Source: Phycisphaeraceae bacterium (GTDB lineage Bacteria > Planctomycetota > Phycisphaerae > Phycisphaerales > Phycisphaeraceae). Taken from it: 10,010 bases of DNA. Below the pieces are notes generated by a model. The model searched no databases. It was given only the letters and a program-made list of their open reading frames with translations, and had not been told where the DNA came from. The position numbers and the translations under genes are program-made. Shown in pieces: positions 1 through 9,990 of the stretch. Numbering within the stretch: position 1 is the first letter of the stretch; each line of letters opens with the position of its first letter. The stretch lies in the NCBI GenBank assembly GCA_003551485.1, contig PUMS01000345.1, positions 1 to 10,010 on the forward strand, given 5' to 3'.

Positions 1-2704
<2,704 letters not shown>

Positions 2705-2746
2705 GGTGTGGTTTCCGTGAAATCGACCGGCACCCGCCCGGCGGGC

Positions 2747-2788
2747 CCGGATGCATTGATCCTTTAATCCGGATGAACAGATGGATCA
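2747..2788 (-). promoter_or_regulatory. Candidate pseudoknot in the metH leader
   Basis: Read on the metH strand, TGATCC (2788-2783) can pair with GGATCA (2762-2757), and CCGGAT (2772-2767) can pair with ATCCGG (2752-2747). The two 6-bp stems interlock, which is the topology of an H-type pseudoknot. The linkers are 10, 4 and 4 nt. The element lies about 43 nt before the metH start codon. Pseudoknots of this layout occur in some SAM and SAH riboswitches, but I do not see the conserved core of any class I know. ATCCGGAT is also self-palindromic and could compete. Pairing is seen in the sequence; a regulatory role is inference. Confidence 0.3.
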
Positions 2789-2840
2789 TAGCCGCCCAAG
2801 CGCCGCCTGCCAAGCCCCCATGTGCACCCGTTTGAGACTG

Positions 2841-2875
2841 ATTGATATAAATAATTGATTATAATAAGTTTACAA
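2841..2875. promoter_or_regulatory. AT-rich island with promoter-like sequence between metH and zwf
   Basis: About 35 bp of almost pure A/T stand out in a very GC-rich setting. The palindrome ATTATAAT (2858-2865) gives a perfect TATAAT on each strand, though neither has a good -35 at standard spacing. A second reading towards metH is TTGTAA (2875-2870), 18 nt, then TTTATA (2851-2846), which would start a leader near 2839 of about 135 nt. ATTGAT occurs twice as a direct repeat, at 2841-2846 and 2854-2859. It is the most promoter-like stretch of the spacer; which gene or genes it serves is not settled. Confidence 0.4.
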
Positions 2876-2876
2876 T

Positions 2877-3233
2877 GTTCACTCCGCTGCTCCGCGACGG
2901 TTGCACGCCTGACGCCGCCATCCGGCACCCGCCTTCCACCGTCGTCTCCCCGCGGGACGCCCTCAGGTTGCATGATCGTCACGCGGCGATCACGCTGGGC
3001 CCTCCAGGCCCGCGACAGACCACTCCGGGCGTGCGGGACAGGCGTAGAGGGTGTGCGGCGCCTCGGCCGGGTGGGGCGGGGGCCGGCTCCGCCCGGCGGC
3101 TTGCCCCCTGACATTTCCCATGACAAGATGACCGTGACAATTCCATTGGCGTTCACACGCGGGGCACCGCCGTAGCGGCTCGTGGCGGGGGACGTTACAT
3201 TTTCGGGCGGTTCGAACGACCGCGGAGACATTC
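2877..3233. other. Rest of the metH-zwf spacer, no convincing gene
   Basis: Reading frames here give Arg/Pro-rich, low-complexity translations without recognisable domains, so I call no gene. Visible items are a GC-rich block at about 3064-3100 that can fold (GGGCGG with CCGCCC), and three TGACA direct repeats at 3109-3113, 3121-3125 and 3135-3139, roughly 95-125 bp before zwf. GGAG at 3224-3227 is the zwf ribosome site. No convincing -35/-10 pair was found directly upstream of zwf. Confidence 0.5.
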
Positions 3234-4769
<1,536 letters not shown>

Positions 4770-4792
4770 CGCTCCCCACCGCGACCCGCACG

Positions 4793-4843
4793 GGGCGTAC
4801 CGGCTTCACCGGGCCGTCCGGCGCCGGGTTTGCCGGCACGCCC
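4793..4843. repeat. Long GC-rich inverted repeat after zwf
   Basis: Arms at 4793-4804 (GGGCGTACCGGC) and 4832-4843 (GCCGGCACGCCC) pair at 11 of 12 positions, with one A-C mismatch, around a 27-nt loop that is itself GC-rich and foldable. The first arm begins 24 bp after the zwf stop codon. No T-run follows, so it is not a classical intrinsic terminator; it could stabilise the zwf mRNA 3' end or end transcription another way. Confidence 0.45.
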
Positions 4844-5000
4844 GCGCCGGGACAAGAGGGGACGATTCGGGCGGGCGGGGGTAGAATCGGGTGTCGTCTT
4901 GCGCGGGTCCATCCGGTTACGGACTCGATGCAATGGGCCGAACGCCGGTTGCGTTGGGCCATAGGGGATGGAACCGGATTCTTTGTGAGGAGTCTGTACG

Positions 5001-6701
5001 ATGAATACCCCCCGCTCCAGTCGGATGCCGATGAGCCTTTGGTGCGGCCTGTTCCTGGCCCTGGGGACGGGCCTGTCGGTGACGGTGCCCGCGGCGTCGG
5101 CCGATGCCCAGGCCGGGGCATCCTCGATCAGCGAGGAGGCGCTGGCCGAAGCCGGGGAACTGTTCGAGCGGCTCTACGGTGACCAGGTGCGCCGGCTACG
5201 CACCAGCCGCGACACCCGAGAGGCGGTCGAGATGGCTCAGCGCCTATACACCGCAGCGCGGTCCGATGACGTGGACGCCGCCCTCGCCACCCACCTGCTG
5301 GAAAGCGCCCACGACCTGGGGGCCCGCCATCGCTCGGGCTACGAACTGGCGGTCGAGGCGATGCAGCGGCTGGGACAGGTGGTGCCGTCAAGACGACCCG
5401 AATCGCTCAACCGGGCCATCGCCCTGGCCCGGCGCGCCTACGCCGGGGCCGATGGTCAGGCCCGTCGCCACTGGGCGCAGAATCTGATCGAGATGCACCT
5501 GGAGCTGGCGCAGATGCAGTTCGACGCCGGTGAACTGACCACGGCCAGCCGCACCGTGGCGCAGGCCTCGCCGTTCACCTCGGCCGCGGGCCGGGCCCAT
5601 GGCGAGGATGTGCGCGTACTCCAGCGACGCATCGAGGACCTGATGCGTCTGAACCGGCAGGTTGAGACCCTGCGATCCCGGCTCGAACAGAACCCGAACG
5701 ATGAGGAACTGGCCACCCGCCTGGCGCTGATGCTTCTATTGGACCTCGACGACCCCACAGCCGCGCGCGAGGCGGTGGAGGGAGTCGAGGCCGAGTCGTT
5801 GCTGCAATACATGGAACTGGCCGGGCGGGATGCTTACGAGTTGGAGCCCGATGAGGCCTGGCGGCTGGCCCACTGGTTCATGGAGCAGGCCGACACCCGC
5901 CGAGGCGATACCGCCGCGAGGCTGTTGGCCCGGGCCGATGAGGCGCTGGAGACGCTTCTGGGCCACAGCGCGGCGGAGATCGAGGCGTCGCGCCGCACCG
6001 AGGCCCGATTGCTGCGCCAGAAGCTGGACGGCGAGATCCGCAAGATGGCCGCCGAGGGCGTGGCGGCAGCCGTGGGCGAAGTCTCGCGCCGGACGGTGAA
6101 CCTGCTGGAGCACATGGGCCGGCCCCGCAGCAGTGCCGAGGGCGATACCATGCACCTGCACGATGGGCGCCTGCGTGTGGAGGTTCCCGAAACGGGGCCC
6201 TGGCACTTCGGGCCGTGGTTCCAGGTCACCGCCGGCTTCCGTTACGAGTTGCAGTCGCGGGTGCTGGTGTCGCGAGGCGGGCGGCGCCATGGGATATTCC
6301 AGTTCTACTTCCCCGTCGGCGAGACCAGGCTCCGGTTGCAGGTGCCCACCGGTGGTCGGCCTGAATCAGGACGGGCACTCGTCAGCGACGGTCGGCCGCC
6401 TAAGGTGTACGGCTTCACCGCCGGGCCGGGGCAGGACCTCGAGCGCGACCAGGAGATCAAGATTCGCATTGTGGTCCACCAGGTCGGCTCGAACGTGGAG
6501 ATCCGCATTGACCTCGATGACCAGCAACGCATCGCCTGGCAGGGCACGGTGCACGACCTCGCCCCTCCTCCGCGAGATGCGATGGGCCACCCCCAGCAGT
6601 TCCGCATGGCGTTCCCGCCCAGCTTCCTGGGCTCCGTGCGTGAGTTGACCGTATCCGGCGACGTTCAGACCCTGCCCGAGGACACCGCCCGGCTGCCCTG
6701 A
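5001..6701 (+). CDS. Secreted orphan protein: helical repeat-like region plus C-terminal beta-sandwich-like domain
   Basis: No assigned function. The 566-residue product starts with a Sec-type signal peptide: basic residues to Arg8, a hydrophobic core at 11-30, and a likely cut after AASA at residue 34. Residues 40-350 are rich in Leu, Ala, Arg and Glu and read as paired helices of TPR-like character. NPNDEELATRLALML (from 231), followed by DLDDPTAAREA, and YELEPDEAWRLAHWF (from 279) match a pattern I know from uncharacterised secreted planctomycete proteins, where it is often linked to lipoprotein or sulfatase neighbourhoods. From about 382 to the end the sequence alternates polar and hydrophobic residues with many Trp, Phe and Gly (GPWHFGPWFQVTAGF), suggesting a concanavalin/LamG-like or DUF1080-like beta-sandwich; this is inferred from texture only. 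GAGGAG at 4987-4992, eight bases before the ATG, supports the start. There are no partner genes in the same transcript: zwf is 231 bp upstream and the next gene 576 bp downstream. An envelope or extracellular binding role is plausible. Confidence 0.85.
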   Translation: MNTPRSSRMPMSLWCGLFLALGTGLSVTVPAASADAQAGASSISEEALAEAGELFERLYGDQVRRLRTSRDTREAVEMAQRLYTAARSDDVDAALATHLLESAHDLGARHRSGYELAVEAMQRLGQVVPSRRPESLNRAIALARRAYAGADGQARRHWAQNLIEMHLELAQMQFDAGELTTASRTVAQASPFTSAAGRAHGEDVRVLQRRIEDLMRLNRQVETLRSRLEQNPNDEELATRLALMLLLDLDDPTAAREAVEGVEAESLLQYMELAGRDAYELEPDEAWRLAHWFMEQADTRRGDTAARLLARADEALETLLGHSAAEIEASRRTEARLLRQKLDGEIRKMAAEGVAAAVGEVSRRTVNLLEHMGRPRSSAEGDTMHLHDGRLRVEVPETGPWHFGPWFQVTAGFRYELQSRVLVSRGGRRHGIFQFYFPVGETRLRLQVPTGGRPESGRALVSDGRPPKVYGFTAGPGQDLERDQEIKIRIVVHQVGSNVEIRIDLDDQQRIAWQGTVHDLAPPPRDAMGHPQQFRMAFPPSFLGSVRELTVSGDVQTLPEDTARLP

Positions 6702-6709
6702 GAATAACT

Positions 6710-6804
6710 CCCTCTCCCTCCGGGAGAGGGCTGGGGTGAGGGGAGATGCGCAAAACCCGTCCGAACCGGCCCTCACCCCCGCCCGCTCTCCGGGTGGGAG
6801 AGGG
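6710..6804. repeat. Dispersed palindromic repeat (CCCTCTCCC / GGGAGAGGG type)
   Basis: CCCTCTCCC (6710-6718) and GGGAGAGGG (6722-6730) form a perfect 9-bp hairpin with a TCC loop. Then GGGGTGAGGG (6733-6742) pairs perfectly with CCCTCACCCC (6770-6779), and the far end repeats GGGAGAGGG (6796-6804), which can also pair with the outermost left arm. The whole element is thus a nested inverted repeat of about 95 bp. This sequence type is scattered between genes in many unrelated GC-rich bacteria, where its translations give the well-known artefact strings LTPALSRRERE and PSPLPEGEG, both readable here on the reverse strand. It begins eight bases after the stop codon of the preceding gene. Its function is unknown; REP-like or MITE-like behaviour is an inference. 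Confidence 0.8.
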
Positions 6805-6878
6805 GGGAAGAGCCTGCCGCGATTTGCATCCCCGTGGGTGCGGCGCCGGCGCATGAGACACTGCCCTGAGCAACGGGG

Positions 6879-7057
6879 GCCGAGGCATGTTTTTTCTCCC
6901 TCGGCGCGAACCGCCGGGCGGGCACGGGCGTACCGATCAATGAGACCGGAACCGTGCCCAAGCGGACTCGTGCCTCCTACTCTCCTTTTTTCCTCCTCCG
7001 ACCACAGGGCATCCGTGCCCTGGAAGCCTGCCCGGCCCAACCGGTCAGGCTTTTTTT
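6879..7057 (+). ncRNA. Candidate structured RNA or leader ending in an intrinsic terminator
   Basis: Successive perfect stems lie here on one strand: GCCGAGG/CCTCGGC (6879-6885 with 6899-6905, 13-nt loop), GGGCACGG/CCGTGCCC (6920-6927 with 6952-6959), CAGGGCA/TGCCCTG around a TCCG tetraloop (7005-7011 with 7016-7022), and the terminator stem at 7024-7052. No protein-coding frame is convincing, and the preceding gene ends more than 170 bp earlier beyond a dispersed repeat. This is compatible with a small RNA or with a long folded 3' end of the preceding mRNA. It matches no RNA family I know (not SRP, 6S or tmRNA as far as I can judge). The 5' end is unknown; the start given is only the first stem. 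Confidence 0.3.
7024..7057 (+). terminator. Rho-independent terminator
   Basis: AAGCCTG (7024-7030) pairs with CAGGCTT (7046-7052), continued by CCGG (7032-7035) with CCGG (7041-7044) after one C-T mismatch. The loop is CCCAA, and seven T residues follow directly (7051-7057). It is a strong plus-strand intrinsic terminator, about 320 bp after the stop of the orphan secreted protein. A separate UCCG-loop hairpin abuts it upstream. It insulates the hydrolase gene from upstream transcription. Confidence 0.85.
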
Positions 7058-7228
7058 CGTTGCGGCAGCCGGGTAGGGGCGACTTGCCCAGAACCGGGCG
7101 GGTGCCGTTGGGGCAATAGCCTGGGATCGTGAGGCGTTACACCGCAATGGGGCCAGAGCCGGGGGTTGGCGATCGACGGCCGACTGCTCGAGATCGCCAT
7201 TGATCTACCGCATGTGCGGAATTGCGGT

Positions 7229-7257
7229 TTGCAATGCCGGTTTTCGGACACGATTAT
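7229..7257 (+). promoter_or_regulatory. Possible sigma-70-like promoter of the alpha/beta-hydrolase gene
   Basis: TTGCAA (7229-7234), a 17-nt spacer and GATTAT (7252-7257) match the consensus at four of six positions each. It lies after the intrinsic terminator, as expected for an independent transcript, but would leave a very short untranslated leader with the GAGGAG ribosome site close to the 5' end. The rest of the segment 7058-7228 shows no gene or strong motif. Confidence 0.35.
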
Positions 7258-7277
7258 GACAAATTGAGGAGTTGAAC

Positions 7278-8951
7278 ATGCCACGATGCCAGATGCTTGT
7301 GATGATCGCTGCCGCCCTGCTCATCGGGCCGGCTTGCACCGCGGCGGGGAACGCCGCAGCAGCCGCGCCGGACGCGGGGGCCGAGGCGAGGGATGCCACG
7401 GCAGAGGAATTTCCCGAGGTCTACCAGTGGTCCGTCCCCGTGCCCGGAGGGGGCAATGCCTGGGCGTTCCTGTGGGTGCCCCCGGAAGCCGACCGCATCC
7501 GCGGCGTGCTCGTGGGCGGCCGGACGCTGATGGAGCCGGAGTTCGCCGCCGATCCGCTCATCCGGGCCGCCTGTGCCGAGCAGAAGCTGGCGATCGTGTA
7601 TTTCAACCCCTCGATCGGGGCCACGTTCGAATTCTGGCAGGGCGACATCGCTGATCGTTTCCAGCAGACGCTCGATGACCTTGCAGAGACATCGGGCTAC
7701 GGTGAGATCGCCGTGGCGCCGCTGTTTCCCTTCGGCCACTCGGTGGGGGCGATCTTCTCCTCCCGTGTGGCGCGGTGGGCGCCGCAGCGGACCTTCGGGG
7801 TGCTGATCTTCAAGGCCGGCGTGGTACCGGTGCCCGGGCACGTCGATGCGCCGATCACCCGCATCCCGCTGGTGCAGGTTCAGGGCCAGTTCGAGGAGTT
7901 CGGCCGCGACAACGAAAGCCGCGAGGGCGGCTGGCAGGCCGGCCGGCGCAACCTCAGCCGGTGGCGCGACCAGGATGACAACTACCTGGTGAGCCTGCTG
8001 GTCGAGGTCGGCGGCACGCACTTCGCCTGGAACCGGCCCGTGGCCGAGCACATCGCCCTCTATCTCCGCGATGTGGCCGCGATGCGACTCGAGGACTGGC
8101 CCATCGATGCCGAGCAGCCCATCGAGCTCGACTGGGTGGCGCCCGAGGATGGCTACCTGAGCAGCATCCACGTCGAGCGCCGGGACCGGCCGCGCGCTGC
8201 GCCCTATGCCGAGTTCGAGGGCGAGCCGTCGGAGGCCTTCTGGCATCCCAGCCTTCGCGTGGCGCAGTCCACCGATGCGAGGCACGATGAGATCTACGCG
8301 AAGAAGCCGCAGTTCGTGACCTTCGTCCACCCCGAATCCGAAAACGTGATCCACCCCGGCCACGACCTGCGGCTTCGCATGGGCGCGCACTGGGTGGGGC
8401 CGGATGAGTTTCAGGTCGCGGGCAGGTTCCTCGATGAGGCGCCCCGCGGCTACGACCCGGTCGATGGCCCGGCCGGCCATGGTGAAGGCTCTGTGCGCTT
8501 CCGGCGGTTCGGTGGCAGCGTCGAGCAGGTCGGCGAGGACCGCTTCCGCGTGGTGCTCGACCCGCGCCGGGCGATGCAGGCCGACATCCTGGTCTACCAC
8601 CCCGGCGATGATGAATACCGCTACGCCGAGCAGCAGGGCCGCATCGGCCTCAGCGGCCGGCTGACCGCGGGCGAGGCGCAGCGCATCCGCTTCGACCCGC
8701 CGGCCGAGGTCGCTGCCGCGGACCTGCCGCTTTCGCTCGATGCCGAGTCCACCTCCGACCTGCCCGTTCGCTACGCCATTATCCACGGCCCGGCGGTGAT
8801 CGAGGACGGCAAGCTCCACCTGTCCGACGTGCCCGCCCGCGCTGCGGAGGTGCTCGAAATCAGGCTGATCGCCTACCAGTGGGGCAGCATGACCGAACCC
8901 CGCATCCAGAGCGCCGAGCCCATCGAGCGCACCATCCGCGTGCGGCGGTAG
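7278..8951 (+). CDS. Secreted alpha/beta-hydrolase-like protein with Ig-like C-terminal domains
   Basis: Likely an extracytoplasmic esterase-like enzyme; substrate unknown. The 557 residues begin with a signal peptide (hydrophobic 7-19) and an Ala-rich linker up to about 42. Residues 45-270 fit an alpha/beta-hydrolase: the nucleophile elbow is GHSVGA with Ser155, candidate acids are Glu206/Glu207 in GQFEEFG, and the candidate catalytic histidine is His248 in GGTHFAW. The region from about 337, with PQFVTFVHPES and AGRFLDEAPRG, followed by an Ig-like segment from about 457 (PVRYAIIHGPAVIEDGKL, then AYQWGSMTEPRIQSAEP), matches an uncharacterised secreted architecture I recall from Planctomycetota and Verrucomicrobia, whose neighbours often include polysaccharide-degrading genes. 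The ATG at 7278 is chosen because GAGGAG (7266-7271) sits six bases before it; a TTG at 7272 directly abuts that site and is too close. Cys20 follows GPA, a poor lipobox, so lipid anchoring is doubtful. The gene is probably monocistronic and convergent with the regulator. Confidence 0.82.
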   Translation: MPRCQMLVMIAAALLIGPACTAAGNAAAAAPDAGAEARDATAEEFPEVYQWSVPVPGGGNAWAFLWVPPEADRIRGVLVGGRTLMEPEFAADPLIRAACAEQKLAIVYFNPSIGATFEFWQGDIADRFQQTLDDLAETSGYGEIAVAPLFPFGHSVGAIFSSRVARWAPQRTFGVLIFKAGVVPVPGHVDAPITRIPLVQVQGQFEEFGRDNESREGGWQAGRRNLSRWRDQDDNYLVSLLVEVGGTHFAWNRPVAEHIALYLRDVAAMRLEDWPIDAEQPIELDWVAPEDGYLSSIHVERRDRPRAAPYAEFEGEPSEAFWHPSLRVAQSTDARHDEIYAKKPQFVTFVHPESENVIHPGHDLRLRMGAHWVGPDEFQVAGRFLDEAPRGYDPVDGPAGHGEGSVRFRRFGGSVEQVGEDRFRVVLDPRRAMQADILVYHPGDDEYRYAEQQGRIGLSGRLTAGEAQRIRFDPPAEVAAADLPLSLDAESTSDLPVRYAIIHGPAVIEDGKLHLSDVPARAAEVLEIRLIAYQWGSMTEPRIQSAEPIERTIRVRR

Positions 8952-9097
8952 GCGCTGAAGCCCCGGACGGGCTCAGCCGCGAGCCTGGCTGATCGCCGGT
9001 GACGGGGCATGATCGAACGTGCCGGTCTTACCGATGTCGGTGCGTCCTCATACTTGCTGGGAAGACGCCCAACTGGACAGACGCTGACGATCCCGTT

Positions 9098-9119
9098 TCC
9101 TCTCGCGGAGGCGAGAGGA
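9098..9119. terminator. Perfect hairpin between convergent genes
   Basis: TCCTCTCGC (9098-9106) and GCGAGAGGA (9111-9119) form a perfect 9-bp stem with a GGAG loop, midway in the 215-bp gap between the hydrolase stop and the regulator stop. Position suggests a shared 3'-end element, but there is no T-run on either strand, so intrinsic termination is unproven. Another weak stem, CCGCCC with GGGCGG, lies around 9146-9166 next to the regulator stop codon. Confidence 0.4.
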
Positions 9120-9166
9120 GCGGGCGGGTCTGCGATTGCCGGGCCGCCCGACCGGCGTAGGGGCGG

Positions 9167-9874
9167 TCACAGCCCATCGGCGATGGCCACCAGGGGGTGG
9201 GGTTTGAGGACGGTGAGGCGCTGGCGGCCGGTTTTGACCAGGCCTTGGCTCTGCCAGCGGGTGAGGGTGCGGCTGACGGTGTAGAGGGTGGTGCCGGTCA
9301 GCTCGGCCAGGTCCTGGCGCGACAGGGGCATGTTCACCGTCACGCCCTCGGCGGTGCGCTGGCCGGCCTGCTGGATCAGCCGCAGGATGGCGCGGGCGAT
9401 GCGCTGCTCGACGCGCTGCGTGGCCAGTTCGATGCAGCGCTGTTGAAGCTCGCCGATGCGCTGCACCATCAGGCCCATGGTGTTCTTCATGATCCGCGGG
9501 TAGCGGTCCATCAGGGTGCCCATCGCCCGCGTGGACCAGGCCAGGGCACGGGTCTGCACCACCGCCTCGGCGTTGACCGGGTAGGTCATCCCCTCCAGCG
9601 CGGCCATCGCGCCGAGCATCTGCCCGGCCTCGATGAAGCGCAGCAGCACCGTGTGACCCTCGGCGGTGATCTCGGTGATGCGCACGCGGCCATCGAGCAC
9701 CACGTAGAACGTCTGTGCCGGCCGGCGCTGGCGGAAGATCACTGTGCTCGGCCGCAGCGCCCACAGCCGCGCATCGGCGTGGATGCGGGCCAGGGCCTTC
9801 TCATCCAGGCCGGTGAACAACTCGATGGGCTTGAGGGCCTCGATGTGGGCACGGTCGGCGACGGTGGTGGGCAT
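9167..9874 (-). CDS. Crp/Fnr-family transcriptional regulator
   Basis: Dimeric DNA-binding regulator of 235 residues, a normal length for the family. Residues 17-130 form the cyclic-nucleotide-type beta-barrel (FYVVLDGRVRITEIT at 56-70), 130-168 the dimer helix, and 184-225 the winged helix-turn-helix (LSRQDLAELTGTTLYTVSRTL, recognition helix about 195-207). Compared with E. coli CRP, the cAMP phosphate-binding stretch is altered: GQMLGAMAALEG has Ala89 where CRP has Glu72, and Tyr-Pro where CRP has Arg82-Ser83. Only one cysteine (Cys147) is present, so an FNR-type iron-sulfur cluster is excluded. The effector is therefore unknown; heme, nitrosative signals, another ligand or no ligand are all possible. 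The ATG at 9874 has AGGA seven bases before it; a nearby ATG at 9882 is out of frame. It converges on the hydrolase gene and stands alone in the window; targets cannot be read from context. Confidence 0.93.
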   Translation of the reverse strand: MPTTVADRAHIEALKPIELFTGLDEKALARIHADARLWALRPSTVIFRQRRPAQTFYVVLDGRVRITEITAEGHTVLLRFIEAGQMLGAMAALEGMTYPVNAEAVVQTRALAWSTRAMGTLMDRYPRIMKNTMGLMVQRIGELQQRCIELATQRVEQRIARAILRLIQQAGQRTAEGVTVNMPLSRQDLAELTGTTLYTVSRTLTRWQSQGLVKTGRQRLTVLKPHPLVAIADGL

Positions 9875-9893
9875 CCTGACATCCTGGCGTGGC

Positions 9894-9914
9894 GGGCGGG
9901 CCGGGGGGCCGGGG
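9894..9914 (+). other. G-quadruplex-type motif upstream of the regulator gene
   Basis: Four G-runs of at least three, with loops of one, two and two bases (GGG, C, GGG, CC, six G, CC, GGGG), meet the canonical quadruplex pattern. It lies on the strand opposite the coding strand, 20 bp before the regulator start codon, so inside its likely leader or promoter. Folding is predicted only from the pattern. Confidence 0.45.
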
Positions 9915-9959
9915 TGGCGCGGGCCCGTGGGTGAGAAGGCGTGCAGCCGCCGCCTGGCC

Positions 9960-9990
9960 CTTCCGGGGGGCTTCCGGGGGGCTTCCGGGG
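9960..9990. repeat. Short tandem repeat, 11-bp unit CTTCCGGGGGG, about 2.8 copies
   Basis: Two full copies (9960-9970 and 9971-9981) and a partial third (9982-9990) stand in tandem. They are framed by an inverted repeat, CCTGGCCC (9953-9960) and GGGCCAGG (9988-9995). The G-runs with the GGG at 9994-9996 make a second quadruplex-type pattern (loops 5, 5 and 3). It lies about 85-115 bp upstream of the regulator start. The rest of 9875-10010 shows no gene. Confidence 0.7.

Noticed and set aside
2705..2840. Known SAM, SAH or cobalamin riboswitch before metH
   Set aside because: None of the conserved boxes I know of these classes could be found; only the unclassified stem pair is reported.
2841..2859. 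FNR/CRP-type palindromic binding site in the AT island
   Set aside because: The TTGAT motifs are direct, not inverted, so they do not form the TTGAT-N4-ATCAA site.
6736..7119. Small frames across the dispersed repeat and hairpins (both strands)
   Set aside because: They contain LTPALSRRERE and PSPLPEGEG artefact strings or run through the terminator; low complexity, no plausible ribosome site.
7272..7274. TTG start two codons upstream of the hydrolase ATG
   Set aside because: It directly follows the GAGGAG site with no spacer; the ATG at 7278 has a proper six-base spacing.
7326..7337. Lipoprotein signal (cysteine at residue 20) in the hydrolase
   Set aside because: The residues before the cysteine are Gly-Pro-Ala, not the usual Leu-[Ala/Ser/Thr]-[Gly/Ala]; ordinary signal-peptide cleavage in the Ala-rich stretch is at least as likely.
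7254..8819. A 521-codon minus-strand frame opposite the hydrolase gene
   Set aside because: It is the shadow of a real gene with signal peptide, ribosome site and catalytic motifs on the plus strand.
9197..9934. A 245-codon plus-strand frame opposite the regulator
   Set aside because: It is His/Gly/Leu-rich without domains, antisense to a clear Crp/Fnr protein.
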